Below are positions 24,501 through 35,415 of a stretch of 64,000 nucleotides of DNA, piece by piece; the stretch's first letter is position 1, and each line of letters starts with the position of its first letter. The notes beneath the pieces are model-generated. The model worked only from the letters and a program-made list of their open reading frames with translations, was not told the origin of the DNA and did no database searches. The DNA comes from Lotus japonicus. Its lineage: Eukaryota > Streptophyta > Magnoliopsida > Fabales > Fabaceae. Position numbers and translations under genes: made by a program. The stretch is from positions 59,480,289 through 59,544,288 of the forward strand of contig NC_080043.1 in NCBI RefSeq assembly GCF_012489685.1, in the 5' to 3' direction.

Positions 24501-25951
24501 TGATCAGGATTACCAATGGATTGATGGAAGAAATCCGAGACCAACAGTTACAAGATGAATTTTTACTCGGAAAAAGGAATTTGGTAATTCAGGGTAAGGA
24601 CCCGGAATTCAAGGTAGGAAGTGACAATATCCTACGGTGTAAGGGTAGAGTTTGCGTACCCAACAACCCTGACCTAAGGAGGTTGATACTGGACGAAGGT
24701 CACAAAAGTAAGCTGAGCATTCACCCTGGAATGAAAAAGATGCACCAGGACTTGAAGGTGAATTTTTGGTGGCCAGGAATGAAAAGACAAGTGGCAGAAT
24801 ATGTAGCTGCATGTTTGACCTGTCAAAAGGCGAAGGTGGAACATCAGAAATCTGCGGGTATGCTACAAAGCTTGGATGTACCTCAATGGAAATGGGATAG
24901 CATATCGATGGATTTTGTCGTGGCATTACCAAGAACTCAAAGAGGATATGACTCGATTTGGGTAATCGTGGATCGACTGACTAAGTCGGCTCATTTCATA
25001 CCGGTGAGAACTACGTACAACGTGGATAAGCTATCAGAGATTTATATAGCTGAGATTGTGCGACTTCATGGAGTGCCAACAAGTATCGTTTCCGATAGAG
25101 ACCCGAAGTTTACTTCACATCTGTGGGGAGCTCTTCATGAGGCTTTGGGAACGAGGCTGAGATTAAGCTCTGCTTATCATCCACAGACTGATGGGCAAAC
25201 TGAGAGAACTATCCAATCATTGGAGGATTTGCTACGAGCTTGCGTGTTAGACAATAAGGGCAGTTGGGACACCCTATTGCCACTGATTGAATTCACATAT
25301 AACAACAGTTTTCATACGACCATAGGTATGGCACCGTATGAGGCATTGTATGGCCGCAAGTGTAGAACACCTTTATGTTGGTATCAAGATGGAGAGAATT
25401 TGTTAGTAGGACCGGAACTTCTGCAACAGACAACTGAGAAGATTAAACAGATCAGGGAAAAGATGAAGGCTTCTCAGAGTAGACAGAAGAGCTATGCAGA
25501 TCAAAGGCGCAGAACCCTGGAATTTGAAGAAGGGGATCATGTGTTTTTGCGAGTTACCCAGACTACAGGAGTTGGTCGAGCAATCAAGTCAAGAAAGCTG
25601 ACGCCAAAGTTCATTGGACCTTATCAGATTACTCGTCGTGTAGGACCGGTAGCTTATCAGATCGCACTACCGCCTTTTCTATCAAACGTTCACGATGTAT
25701 TCCATGTGTCACAACTGCGGAAGTATATTGCTGATCCGATGCACGTCATCGAGCTGGATGACATTGAGTTGAAGGATAACTTGTCTTTCGAGACACCGCC
25801 AATCAGCATTGGTGACACAAGGGTAAAGCAGTTGAGGGGTAAAGAGATCGAGTTAGTGAAGGTTATTTGGAACAAGGACACCGGTGATGCAACGTGGGAG
25901 CTGAAGGAAAAGATCAAGGAACAGTATCCAGAACTTTTTACTGACCCTTAA
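21533..25951 (+). CDS. Tekay-type gag-pol polyprotein, intact
   Basis: A single uninterrupted ORF encodes 1,472 residues, typical of chromoviruses. In order: gag (about 40-230); two CCHC zinc knuckles ([14 protein letters not shown] from about 289, [14 protein letters not shown] from about 309); aspartic protease with DSGATHSF near 376; reverse transcriptase with [10 protein letters not shown] near 612 and the catalytic IDD at 697-699; RNase H with YCDAS (Asp845) and DALSRK; integrase with HPGMKKMH and CxxC (from His1064) and the DDE triad Asp1127, Asp1188, Glu1224 (D-X35-E); and a C-terminal chromodomain-like tail with LVKVIWN and ATWELKE. No stop or frameshift is seen and all catalytic residues are present. 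It makes the virus-like particle and the enzymes for copying and integration. Confidence 0.97.
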   Translation: MVNANQLAEMMATMAQAVTAQANDNAMRRAAEEARDQHQRQREVTMDQNRGLNDFRRQDPPKFSGGTDPDKADLWIQEIEKIFGVLQTAEGAKVGMATFLLLGDAEYWWRGARGMMEANNLEVNWTSFRAAFLEKYFPDSARDERESQFLTLRQGSMSIPEYAAKLESLAKHFRFFRNGVDEPYMCKCFVNGLRPDIEDSVKPLGITRFQTLVEKATEVEIMKNRRLNRVGTGGPMRSGSQNFQGRGRFQSRKPYQRPAGRGIASGSYRPMVGTAGGSGGQTVNREMTCYRCGQPGHYANACTDMRPKCFNCNKLGHTAAQCRAPKTEPAVNTARGKRPAAKARVYTMDGEEAEDVDGLIRGDCEIDGNLLTVLFDSGATHSFISRECATRLKLPVTALSFDLIVTTPAKTLLANTACMYCPVTYRDKVYHANLVCLTLKNLDVILGMDWLSHYHCLLDCSRKRVVFPDSDLSEYLSANHINVSLNEGSQEYSVLLSLESKGNSEVSNIPVVRDFADVFPVDVPGLPPVRDIEFAIDIVPGTGPISIAPYRMAPAELVELKSQLEDLLSKGFIRPSVSPWGAPVLLVKKKDGKSRLCVDYRQLNKVTVKNRYPLPRIDDLMDQLRGAAIFSKIDLKSGYHQIRVKTEDIQKTAFRTRYGHYEYLVMPFGVTNAPAIFMDYMNRTFHPFLDRFIVVFIDDILIYSKNVEDHEGHLRQVLQVLRETKLYANPSKCEFWLEEVKFLGHVISKEGIAVDPAKVETVLSWERPKTVTEIRSFVGLAGYYRRFIENFAKIVGPLTQLTRKDQPFAWTEACETSFQTMKERLTTSPVLVLPQPEEPYEVYCDASHQGLGCVLMQHRKVVAYASRQLKTHEKNYPTHDLELAAIVFSLKIWRHHLYGCNFTIFSDHKSLKYLFDQKELNMRQRRWMEFLKDYDFTLQYHPGKANVVADALSRKMHISSMMVKELQLLEQFRDLSLDVRLSEGELRFGMIRITNGLMEEIRDQQLQDEFLLGKRNLVIQGKDPEFKVGSDNILRCKGRVCVPNNPDLRRLILDEGHKSKLSIHPGMKKMHQDLKVNFWWPGMKRQVAEYVAACLTCQKAKVEHQKSAGMLQSLDVPQWKWDSISMDFVVALPRTQRGYDSIWVIVDRLTKSAHFIPVRTTYNVDKLSEIYIAEIVRLHGVPTSIVSDRDPKFTSHLWGALHEALGTRLRLSSAYHPQTDGQTERTIQSLEDLLRACVLDNKGSWDTLLPLIEFTYNNSFHTTIGMAPYEALYGRKCRTPLCWYQDGENLLVGPELLQQTTEKIKQIREKMKASQSRQKSYADQRRRTLEFEEGDHVFLRVTQTTGVGRAIKSRKLTPKFIGPYQITRRVGPVAYQIALPPFLSNVHDVFHVSQLRKYIADPMHVIELDDIELKDNLSFETPPISIGDTRVKQLRGKEIELVKVIWNKDTGDATWELKEKIKEQYPELFTDP

Positions 25952-25974
25952 GTTTCGAGGTCGAAACTTTCTTT

Positions 25975-25988
25975 TTGGAGGGTAGTAA
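25975..25988 (+). other. Polypurine tract region
   Basis: The short GGAGGGTAGTAA stretch lies directly before the 3' LTR, where plus-strand priming is expected. It is a weak tract, but the position is right. Confidence 0.55.
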
Positions 25989-28900
25989 TGTAAGGCCCAA
26001 GTTTTAACGCTTTGGATAAGTGAATAAAATAAATAAGTTATTTGATTAAGATAAATTTGGGAAGGAAAGAGGTTCAGGAAAAGTCCAAGAATGTATCGAA
26101 AAACCGAAAGAGTTATAGCACGACTAACATACGCTTAATCCTAGGTCGAAGGTATTAGTGAATAGTTAATTTACGCTTTAGGACACGATGGAAACTAATT
26201 CCAAAAATCCTCAGAGAAATGTTAGAACTTCTCTTTTCCGTCCTTAAACAACCATTTCGATGCGAAATCCTGGAATGTACGAACGTCAAATTCCAATTCT
26301 CGGAAGTTTGCCGAAACGGAATCCCTGATAGTTCGGAAAACCTAAGATCGACAGACGATGAAGACTTTTTCTATCCGGAAACTCAAACGAAGATTCCACC
26401 CGCGTTCTCCTACATCTCTCATCATTCCTAATCTTTCTTCAGAAGGAAGTTTTCTCATCCGACGATCACTGCAAAAAGTAGTTTTTCGGGATAAACCGAC
26501 TTACACCGACTTATGCCGATTTTGGATCTTTTGGTTTAATTCCAAGAATTCTATTTTGAGTTCTGGAATTCTGTCGCCAGAACCTATCTTAGAATGCGCA
26601 GAGGAACGCGCAGGAAAAATCGGAATCGCAAAAAAATCATTTTTCCGTTTTTTTCCAAAACCTATAAATAGTTGAAAAATTAGATTTTTTTCACAAAACC
26701 CATTTTCCCCACCCCCCAAAGCCGCGAGTTTCTAGAGAGAGAGAGAGATCCGGATCTTCGTCGATTCTTGCCCGTTTGCTTCACCGTTCGTCACTAATCG
26801 AAGACCTCGAGGTAGGTAATCTATACTCTCCTTCGAATCGTCGTTTCTGTCCATTTCTCCTGCGACTTTCTGAGTTCAAAATTTTGAGGTTTTTGAAAAA
26901 CTGTTCAAATCAGTTGATTTCAGCGTCTAAACTTCTTCCCTGCATGCTCCTGAGCGTGTTCTGCGGATTAGATTTTGTCAAATGTCGACGAAATGCCGCC
27001 GGGATCAATTTCTACCCTAAATACCCATTTTTCGCCAAAGTCGCAACCTTTACGCTCTAATCTATCGACTTGGCTTAGTGCTAGTAGGATTTGTCGTCAT
27101 AAACGTCGTTGTGGACGTCCCCATCCAATTTGTTTTTCAAAAATCCAATTTTGAAATTCTGAGCTAAAAATAATGACCAAACTACCCCTATATCAGTTTT
27201 CGATCCGAAAATTTTTCCGAGCCTAGAACCGTCTTAGTTACGGCTTATGTTAACCTAGGAACCAAGTTTGATCGAAGAAAAATCGACCCTCCCAATTAAG
27301 GAAAGTGGCCGAGAGCTATATCAAGGGGGGAGGAGAATCCGATTTTTCGAAAACTTGTCTTAACGCGTTAGATTGTCGTACCACGGAGGTAGTAGTGTAC
27401 TGTGTAACCCTAGGACTCTTTGATTGCTGAGTTTCTGACTCTTGGTGTTGATTTCTGTGATTTTTGCTTAAGGTTCGTTTGAGGAGATTCCAAGAAACCA
27501 AGGAGAAGAGCTTGAAGAACATTTGGAGGAGGAAGCTGGAAGACCCACCGGTGAGGGCTACTCTCTGAATTACTAGATAATGCTTTAGGTGTCGATGAAA
27601 TTCGACTTGATTTATGTGTTATGCACCTAATTGCTAAATGTCTGAAATGATTTCTGAGGCTTCGGCCGAACTTGTTGAGTACTTGATGCCATGATATTGT
27701 GTGCTAAATGATTCACATGCTATGTGCTACATGGTTAACTTAGGATGTGTTGGAATATGCTGTTTATGTCTTTTGGTTGAGCTGTTTCAATGATGCTATT
27801 CCACTTGTACCTGAGATTCTGAAAAGTGAGGATTACGGGCAGGTCATGCCGAATTTTTATGAGATTTTGAGAGAGTTTTAAAAGGACGAACGGAGTTCGG
27901 ACCTTGTCATGCTCCAATGGATCGAGACCTTCTCAGGGAATTACTTGGGTTTATGGGAACTTTGAACTCATAGGGAATACGATAAGACTAAAAAGAGCTA
28001 TTTTTATAAAGAAATTCATAAGATATTAAACAACCTCTAAACCTTTAAATAAAGATAACAATCTCGGATGCAAGCTTTGGATTGAAGTTTAGTTTTGGAA
28101 AATGAGAAGTGTCGTCGGATCCAAGTGTTGGGAAGATTTCGAGTTTTGGGTATGTTGATACTCATTCGCTCTGGGAGCAGTTTGTTTAGCCATCCAAGGG
28201 ATGAGCCGAGAAGCTTCACGGAGGTGTGAGACCTTGTGAATGCGTGATACTCCACTGAGGCGTGAGACCTTGTGGAAAGCATGGATCTTCACTGAGGCGT
28301 GAGACCTCGTGAACAGCATGATACTTCATTGAAGCGTGAGACTTCGTGCAAGTGTGTAAATTCACTGAGGCGTGAGACCTTGTGAAAGCATAAAACTTCA
28401 CTGAAGCGTGAGACTTTGTGAATGTGTGAGACTCCACAGAAGCGTGAGACTTCGTGAGAGCATTGATGACTCGAAGAGTTGTCGTGAGTGGTTGCACTCT
28501 TTTGTTTATGATTAATTGTATTTTGTCGCAGAATCGACATTTACCTTAGGGTATTCTTTTAGAGACTTTAAGTTAATCTAGAACACGTGGCGACGTGTCG
28601 GGTGAGGTCGGAGACGTTGTTTGGCTAATCACTTGCATTCATGCACTCATTTTGAGGTTAATACACGGCGTGATACCGGACCTCGGTGGATTCCAAAATG
28701 GTCATAAGACCCGGATTTCCATATTTAGGACACTACGGTGGTCCTCAGTAGCAGACGGAATGGCAGACCTACGGGTTCACTGCTGATCTGACTACTTTTG
28801 TGTGGTGTAAGAGACACGCGAGCAGGAAGGTACCCACCGTGGCTGGTGTTAGGGCCGTCTCGTTGATGTCCATCCTTCTTCCGGAATGCATTTTGTTACC

Positions 28901-30106
28901 CAGCATTGCATTTCATGCAACATACATGCTAACTTAGTTGCTGAGTGTGATTGGTAACTGTTTATCCTATTTTTGAGGCATGCTACTTGTTTTTATGGCT
29001 CTTTATATTTATTGTGATACATGCAACCCTAGGAAGCTATCCCAAAACTTATAAGCCTGAGAGGCTAGTATTTATTATCCTATAATTATATCTGGTTTTA
29101 TTAATTATATAATTCTTTGGAGTTGACCCTCGCGTCTGCTGTGTGTGTTTGGGCGGACTACGCCATTTGTCAGATGAGTATGGGGGATTGGTTTACCATG
29201 GTCAGCCCGTCAGGGGGGACCAGGTACGAGATGCTTGACCAAGACGACCCAGGTGCATGGGTGGTCGATCCCGAGGGCCACCGTGCGACCTACACCGGTC
29301 GGATCATGGAGGACCGTGTCGATCGATTCGGACGCTTGACGGAGGGAGTGATGAGGAGGCACATAGTGAGCTTCAACCTGCCTCCAGGAGTACACTGTGG
29401 ACCCGGCTTGGGAGTACCTCCACCGCCACCATCTCCTCCAGATGATGAGGACCCTTCTGAGGAGTTGCCAGTAGGTGGGGCTTCGACGGAGTCTAGTCCG
29501 TCTACTGCTGCTGCTGTCGTTGCGGATCTCGTTCCGGGCCCCGAGCCCGAGAGTCCAGTGCGGGAGCGCATTAGGGTGGACAGAGAGGGCAGTGTTGAGT
29601 ACGTCGACCTAGTCGTCCTGGATGCAGATTCGGATGACGACCGCGCTAGCATGTAGGATCGAGTGCTAGTGTGGGCTCCTCGGGTAGGGATAGTGTAGGA
29701 GTTGTGTCGATGCTCTGACCGTCATGCTTCCGTTTTGGGGACAGGGTAGTTTCCCTACCGGTAGCTTTTGTGTGGTTTCCTATGGAGATCACAGAGAGCT
29801 GGTTGGATTTAGGGGGTCTTTTCTTAGGCCGCTGGGCCAACTTGCTCTCAGTTTTTGTAGGTTAGTGTTGCGGACACAGTATCTTCATCTTGGACTGTAC
29901 ATATTGCCTTCGGGCGTTACTCTTTTCTGTCACCCGACACGAGGCATGTATATATAGTTGTATAGTAGTTCCTTTTATCTTCTGTTGGGGAGTTTTATTG
30001 CTTTTTGTCTTTAGTTATATTGTCGAAAAAAAATAATTCACGTTTTTCCGCTTAAAGTATTTTCTTTTGGTTACTAAAGTGACGCCACCGAAATCGGGGT
30101 GTTACA
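25989..30106 (+). repeat. 3' LTR of Tekay element
   Basis: Same length and, as far as I can read, the same sequence as the 5' LTR (offset 8,787 bp). It carries the TATA box at 26663-26670, minisatellite at 28208-28467 and the 160-residue ORF at 29174-29656. It ends GGGGTGTTACA followed by the duplicated target GTGCG. Confidence 0.97.
29174..29656 (+). CDS. Hypothetical LTR-borne ORF (3' LTR copy)
   Basis: The duplicate, in the 3' LTR, of the ORF at 20387-20869. If any product is made, the 3' copy would be read from transcripts that pass through the LTR. Confidence 0.28.
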   Translation: MSMGDWFTMVSPSGGTRYEMLDQDDPGAWVVDPEGHRATYTGRIMEDRVDRFGRLTEGVMRRHIVSFNLPPGVHCGPGLGVPPPPPSPPDDEDPSEELPVGGASTESSPSTAAAVVADLVPGPEPESPVRERIRVDREGSVEYVDLVVLDADSDDDRASM

Positions 30107-30111
30107 GTGCG

Positions 30112-30360
30112 ACGGGTTGATATTTTCCGTCACAAATTTTTTATTATTTCCGTCACAAATTCCGTCACATTTTTTTATTTGTTCGTCCCTATTTCCGTCC
30201 CGATAGTGCGACGGAGTAATATATTCCGTCCCAATTTTTTTGCGACGAGCGATAAAGCGACGCAATTTTTTGCGTCACAATTCCGTCCCAAAATATTTTA
30301 GGGACGGAATTTTTAACTGTTATGCGACGGATTTGTCCGTCCCAAATTAGTGTTTTTGTG
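30112..30360. repeat. CACTA right subterminal array, part 2
   Basis: The array of TTCCGTCACAAA, TCCGTCCC and GCGACG motifs resumes here after the Tekay insertion and leads to the CACTA right terminus at 30369. Confidence 0.85.
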
Positions 30361-30396
30361 GTAGTAGTGTACAGAGAACTTCTGATTAAACCAAAC

Positions 30397-30865
30397 CTCA
30401 TAGTTGGGATGATCTTGTTGTTGAACATCGAAAACATCTCCATACAGTGGGCGTCCATACTGTTTAGATGAAGAGAAGTAAATTGGTTAATCAAAAAGGG
30501 GAATTCAAAAGAACAAATGATGAAATAAAAAGTGGATATATAAAAATAATACTTCATCAACTGGAGGCTTGCCCCATCCACCAGGATGATAACCGAAGCT
30601 AGCTCCCGGGGGGATGGGAGCATTCAGTCCAGGAATCTTCAGGGAAGGGTATGATGGTGGAGGGTCGTATCTCTGAAAACAAAACAAAAAACGTACGTGT
30701 TTAATGTCGTCAAATTAAAGGGACAATAATAGAATCATAAGAATATTCCACCAAAAGACACTCATATACCTGCATATTAATAAGCCATGGAGGAGGGGCA
30801 CCTTCAGGCATACCAAGAGCTTCTTTCAATTCATGTGATAATATGCCAGGTTTCATCTCCCTCAA
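30397..30865 (-). pseudogene. SF3B2: Fragment of splicing factor 3B subunit 2 gene
   Basis: Three minus-strand exons with intact splice sites encode a recognisable piece of the spliceosomal U2 snRNP protein SF3B2 (SAP145). Exon 30770-30865 carries LREMKPGILSHELKEALGMP and PPPWLINMQ. Exon 30553-30672 (40 codons) carries YPSLKIPGLNAPIPPGASFG and GWGKPPVDE. Exon 30397-30459 (21 codons) carries YGRPLYGDVFDVQQQDHPNY. Exon phases agree. Introns are kept, so this is a DNA-level copy, not a retrocopy. No N- or C-terminal exons are seen: upstream is (CT)n/(TA)n sequence, downstream is the CACTA element and unrelated DNA. It is probably a gene fragment, perhaps captured by a Helitron whose 3' end lies at about 31997. 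Confidence 0.85.
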
Positions 30866-30906
30866 CTTAAGTTGTACATCAACCAATGTAATTATATCCA
30901 ATAAGA

Positions 30907-31489
30907 TCCTTCCCCCCTCTCTCTCTCTATTTATATATATATATAAATTCTAAACCAAATATAAACTTGGTGAAGCTGCCGGGAACTCTGACTCTCAAGT
31001 CTCACCCAGATCAAAGAACACACTTCATTAAAGTAGAATGAATAACAATTCTTAGATCAATAATCTATAAAGAGAAATACTCAAACACTGCCATTGGAAG
31101 TAGAAATTCAATTCCTATAGAAGTTCAAAATCAACTTGGTAAAAAATACTTTGTATTATGCGCATAGAAATTAGTCTTCCATACTAATCTTTCTCATTAT
31201 TAACCCTTTTGCATATTGTTGCAGGAACCATTGAATTGAATTCAGAGAGTGAAAACAAGCAACCGAAATGATGTTGTAACCGAATGTCCTTATTGCTGTA
31301 ATATTATGCTTTTATTGAATTCAATTGAGTTTCAATTAAAATGTGTTGTTTCAATTGGGTAACCGTAAATTGAATTTTCGGTCCAACGAAATTTCTTTTC
31401 ATATTTGAAGTTACAATCATAAGTTTTTATTTTCAATTTTGAAACCAAACTATTGCCAATGAAAGAAATACATAATCAATTTTCGCAGT
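30907..31489. other. Non-coding AT-rich stretch
   Basis: A (CT)n-(TA)n microsatellite at about 30908-30945 is followed by AT-rich sequence with repeated GAATTGAATTC/CAATTGAAA-type motifs near 31220-31400. No gene is seen. Confidence 0.5.
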
Positions 31490-31998
31490 GCAGCGCACGG
31501 GTAAAAAACTCTAGAGTTTCAAAATTATTACTTTATAACAAACCCTAGAAATACAGAATCAATTTTCGCCGTGCAGCGCACGGGTAAAATGGCCCAACTC
31601 ATATGCTATCCTAGATTTTTGTAACGGAACTTTGAAATCTCATCTTCTATACAATCATAGTCAAAATATATGATTTTGGTGGAGTAGCAGTAATATAATA
31701 TATGGATGTGGAATGTATGAATGTGGAGTGTACAATAACCTTCTGAGTTTTTGCTGGAGTAGCAGTAGTATAATATCAACAAACAATGTAGACATGACTC
31801 AAACAACGCACAATGTAGGGGAATTGCTCAATCTTAAATCATGCAAAAACATATGTACTGAATCTTATAGCCATACATGAAGGAACTTAATTGTCATTAG
31901 ATTACAATTCATCATCCCACATATTATATTAGAATAAATTGATATGTTTATTACAACAGTAAACTTCGTCGTGCAGCGCACGGGTGAAAAGTACTAGT
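31490..31998 (+). mobile_element. Helitron-like 3' terminal region with three hairpin copies
   Basis: The motif GTGCAGCGCACGGGT occurs at about 31488, 31571 and 31971. The last copy forms a CGTGC-AGC-GCACG hairpin (31970-31982) 11 bp before CTAG (31994-31997), followed by T, which is the expected Helitron 3' end. The first copy is also followed by CTCTAG. The 5' end was not located, so the length is unknown. The SF3B2 fragment lies upstream and may belong to the same element. Confidence 0.6.
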
Positions 31999-32204
31999 GA
32001 AATAAGAGTACTTTAGCATACATCAGATCTTTTCATATTTCCTCTCTCATTTTTCTTTTTTAAATACGTATATCACCTATTTAAGTTTTTTTCTTTTCGA
32101 ATCCTCGTTACAATATTCCATTTTTTTTTAATTTGTTATGTTTTGAATCAATATACTAAAACCATTTTAATCTTCTAAATGTATATACGAAAACATAAAA
32201 TAAA

Positions 32205-33033
32205 TTGGGTTAAAATATATAACAGTCCTTGAACTTTGAATGAAATCTGAAAACCGTCCCTCGCCGGAAAATTATCTGAAATTCATCCTCGTATTATCAA
32301 AAACAAATTTGACCCATCCCTTCGGCCGCCTTAGCTCCGGCAAGAGCCCTTTTTTTTATTTTTACCCATCCCTTAACTTTGAGCGAAATCTGAAAACCGT
32401 CCCTTTTTTTATTTTTATTTTTTAAAATTAAAATTCCCTAATTTCTAAGAATTAAATCTACCTAATTTGAAAATTCCCTAATTTCTAAGAATTAAAATTC
32501 CCTGATTTGAAATCTGAACTTTGAGCGAAATCTGAAAATTCCCTAATTTCTAAGAATTAAAATTGAATTTTTTTTCTAACAACAACAAGAAGAAGACGAT
32601 GTTGTTGTTGGTGGAGGAAATGAGATGAAGATGAAGATGAAGAAAGAAGAAAAGAAGAGAAACAAGATCTAAAGGAGAGAGAACTTGGGAATTGTGGTTA
32701 AATTGGGATGAGTTAGGGTTAGATTAAGGGATTTGTGGTTAAATTGGGAATTCAGGCTTAGATTAAAGGGTATTAGATTTAATTCTTAGAAATTAGAGAA
32801 TTTTAATTTAAACAAATAAAAATAAAAATAAAAAAAATGACGGTTTTCAGATTTCGCTCAAAGTTCAAGGATGGGTAAAAATAAAAAATGGCTCTTGCCG
32901 GAGCTAAGGCGGCCGGAGGGATGGAACAAATTTGTTTTTGATAGTACGAGGACGGATTTCAGATAATTTTCCGGCGAGGGACGGTTTTCAAATTTCGCTC
33001 AAAGTTCAGGGACGGTTATATATTTTAACCCAA
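32205..33033. mobile_element. Foldback/MULE-like element with long TIRs
   Basis: Left arm (32205-32420) and right arm (32838-33033) are inverted copies, both carrying TTGGGTTAAAATATATAAC, a CCGTCCCTCGCCGG block and AACTTTGAGCGAAATCTGAAAA. A 5-bp duplication ATAAA flanks it (32200-32204 and 33034-33038). The centre holds short repeats of AATTCCCTAATTTCTAAGAAT and GAAGATGAAGA-rich sequence. No transposase. Confidence 0.75.
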
Positions 33034-33368
33034 ATAAATTTTTTTGAGTTAATTTCAAAATCAATCCTGTAAAACTATTTGATATGAATTGTTTTGATGG
33101 AAAAAAAATTTTCCAGCATAATTATGTATATTTATTTTCTCATCAATATGATGTGATTACCACTAGAACAGCCGCAAAGTAACTTATACTAAGAAAACAA
33201 GCACACACAAAATACAATTTGTTTAATACAAGCTCATCATCATCCTAGTGTGCTTGTCCACGGAGGTCGATCTTAACATCTGATATATGACCATTTATTT
33301 CTCCATACAAAAAGTCCTTCTTCTTGTCTACTAATTTGCTGCCAACTGTAAGCAGTAAGAATTTCCCT

Positions 33369-34178
33369 TCACACCACATTTGGAGTATATAACCAAACTT
33401 TTCTTTCATTAAGCTCCTGGGTTGGCCTTGCATTGTTCTCAAATCCATGATGAACAACTTCTTTTAAGGCCTTTAACTGCTCCCTTGAGACTGTCCTAAC
33501 CTTTTTCACTATTGTCCAAATAACACCTTCAGAGCATGGGGGTGTTGTCAGAGAACCAACATATCTATAATACTTTCTGCTTCCAAACTTGATGAGTCCT
33601 GGGTTAAGTATTCCCAAATCTATATCCTTGTTGTCTCCACTTGATTTTATGTTGTCGAGAAGCTTTGAAAGCAAGGGATCCGGCTGGCTAATTGTATACC
33701 ATATTCCAATAACAACTCTCTCTCCTTTAGAGTTTTGATGGACTGCATGCATTTCCATGTCAAACTTTGATCCACTCAACGTGTGCTCTGAAGGTGTATG
33801 CCAATGACTTTGCACGAAGTTGTAGTAAGTTCCATTTATGTTAAGCTTCCCTGCATCTCCATCCCACTGGAGCATGATGTCATGACCCCTATTCTTTAAG
33901 GTAGCAGGAGCTACTTTGTAATCTTTTTGAAGTTTTCCAAGTTGAGGAAACCCCTCTGCATTTTTAATATCAATTGGAGATTGAGATTTTCCATTTCTAC
34001 AAATTTCCCACTCTGGTTTTAGACTCCCCCAATTCTCTGGTCCATTTCTAGCTCCTTTAGTGTAGATGTATTCTTCATCTTTAGATTCAGAAGCTATTGT
34101 GATGAGGAACAAAGAGGAACATAGAATCGTCACTAGGAAGACCAATGAGAACAAGGTGTGGTTGGTGGGGAGGGTCAT
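33369..34178 (-). CDS. Alpha-carbonic anhydrase, secreted
   Basis: A 269-residue alpha-class carbonic anhydrase (CO2 hydration to bicarbonate), full length for plant members. The ATG at 34178 starts a hydrophobic signal peptide (about residues 1-29), so it should enter the secretory pathway. Zinc ligands are His125 and His127 (SHWHTPSEH) and His144 (MEMHAVH). The substrate-pocket motif LTTPPCSEG is present, and Cys60 with the Cys of PPCSE could form the usual disulfide. An AT-rich TATA-like stretch lies about 60 bp upstream. The gene is one uninterrupted ORF, whereas I expect several introns in most plant alpha-CA genes, so a retrocopy origin is possible. It could equally be a nectarin-like or storage-type member; activity is inferred from the residues. 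Confidence 0.9.
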   Translation of the reverse strand: MTLPTNHTLFSLVFLVTILCSSLFLITIASESKDEEYIYTKGARNGPENWGSLKPEWEICRNGKSQSPIDIKNAEGFPQLGKLQKDYKVAPATLKNRGHDIMLQWDGDAGKLNINGTYYNFVQSHWHTPSEHTLSGSKFDMEMHAVHQNSKGERVVIGIWYTISQPDPLLSKLLDNIKSSGDNKDIDLGILNPGLIKFGSRKYYRYVGSLTTPPCSEGVIWTIVKKVRTVSREQLKALKEVVHHGFENNARPTQELNERKVWLYTPNVV

Positions 34179-35415
34179 GGTGGTGTGACTATTGATCTTG
34201 ATGTGGTGAATTTACTGTCTATATTAAATAATAATAAATTCAGAACGTGTGTAGGAGATAAAGTAAAATTTTATATTAAGAAGAATTAAAATTATTTTAA
34301 CTTGGATTATTAATAGAAAATTATATGGAAGATAATGATAAAAAAATTTGACTTTTATTTTTTTCATTCCATCGGAAGATTAAAAGAAACTTTATTGAAT
34401 GAAAGAAACTACATGAGAACTACACTCTCATGCAATAAGGAAGCACAAAACAGAGCCAAACACCAAACAATAAAACCCCACCCCCTTGGAAGGACAACCT
34501 TAGAGCTTATGCTTCATCAAAACCTTAAAAGGAAAAACTCATTTGGGAAAAAAGCATAGTAAGGATAAAATTATGAAATGATAAATATAAAATCTAAATA
34601 TTTATACATAATAATTTATTGAATATTTAAACTATAGAATAATAATTATAACCACTATTTATTGTTTCGAAGATATTAAAAGTAAAATATTTTGATTCAG
34701 AAATAATTTTTTATATTTATCATTCTTTTATATATATAAAAATTAATATGCACGGGAGCTAATATTAAGACAGCTTATTTGAAGTGATTTCTTAGTATAA
34801 GCATTTATGAAAATGGGTAATTGCATTCATCCCCTTGAGATTTGTCTCAATGACACACACCCTCTAGTTTGTGAAAAACATTCACATCTCCTCCTCCATT
34901 CTTCATTAGTGCTCTATTCTTCATTGGTCACCCAGTTACCTATTCTCCTTCCCTTCCATTTAGTTTTGCTAATATTGCACAAAACACACTGGCCACTCAG
35001 AAAGTCTCAATAAATCAACTATGACCCCAATCAAACATGGTGTTAAACTTTATAATAACATTATTGGTTACTGAAACTTGAGAAAGATAATAATTTACTA
35101 CTAATATGATTATATGAACTTGCATTATTATGTGGTGATATGTTATTACATCGTTAAAAAGTTCAAGATATGATTATAGTGTTTAAATTTAGTTTAATGA
35201 TGTAATAACAAACACTACAAATGAATACAAACAATTAATGACATGTATAGATTTGACCGACACGCGCATTAGCATAAAAACCGCCACTAATGCATATGTT
35301 ATTCGTATATCGAGTAAAAACCATATGTCTACCTACCCGAACTCTTTTGCATTGTGTACTCAATACAAACTTAAAAAGTGAACAATCAAACACACTCCGA
35401 GGAGGAGGCTAATAT
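34179..35415. other. Intergenic region between the two host genes
   Basis: AT-rich sequence with no convincing gene. It holds the upstream region of the carbonic anhydrase gene (from 34179) and the 3' flank of the large multidomain gene (below 35416). A degraded repeat-like piece lies at about 34815-34985. Short ORFs here are not recognisable. Confidence 0.5.

Larger units (their letters stand above)
17202..30106 (+). mobile_element. Complete Tekay-type Ty3/gypsy chromovirus
   Basis: This 12,905-bp element has LTRs at 17202-21319 and 25989-30106, both 4,118 bp, a tRNA-iMet-type PBS, a single gag-pol ORF and a short purine tract before the 3' LTR. The target duplication is GTGCG (17197-17201 and 30107-30111). 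Every open reading frame of the 5' LTR recurs unchanged in the 3' LTR at an offset of exactly 8,787 bp. Very long LTRs, one gag-pol ORF and a C-terminal chromodomain-like segment point to the Tekay (Del) lineage. The structure is that of a recent, possibly still competent insertion. Confidence 0.95.
12914..30369. mobile_element. CACTA (En/Spm) transposon carrying a nested retrotransposon
   Basis: The left end begins CACTACTAGAAAA and the right end is GTAGTAGTG, reverse complement CACTACTAC, giving imperfect terminal inverted repeats. The 3-bp target duplication TAC lies at 12911-12913 and 30370-30372, as expected for this superfamily. Without the nested Tekay element (17202-30106) and its 5-bp duplication the CACTA is about 4.55 kb. 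Subterminal regions are packed with CCGTCCC/GACGGA and TGCGAC motifs in both orientations. No transposase ORF is visible, so it is probably non-autonomous. It is inserted in an intron of an SF3B2 gene fragment (30397-30865). Confidence 0.92.

Noticed and set aside
21673..25917. Minus-strand ORFs over the gag-pol region
   Set aside because: Shadows of the intact 1,472-residue polyprotein.
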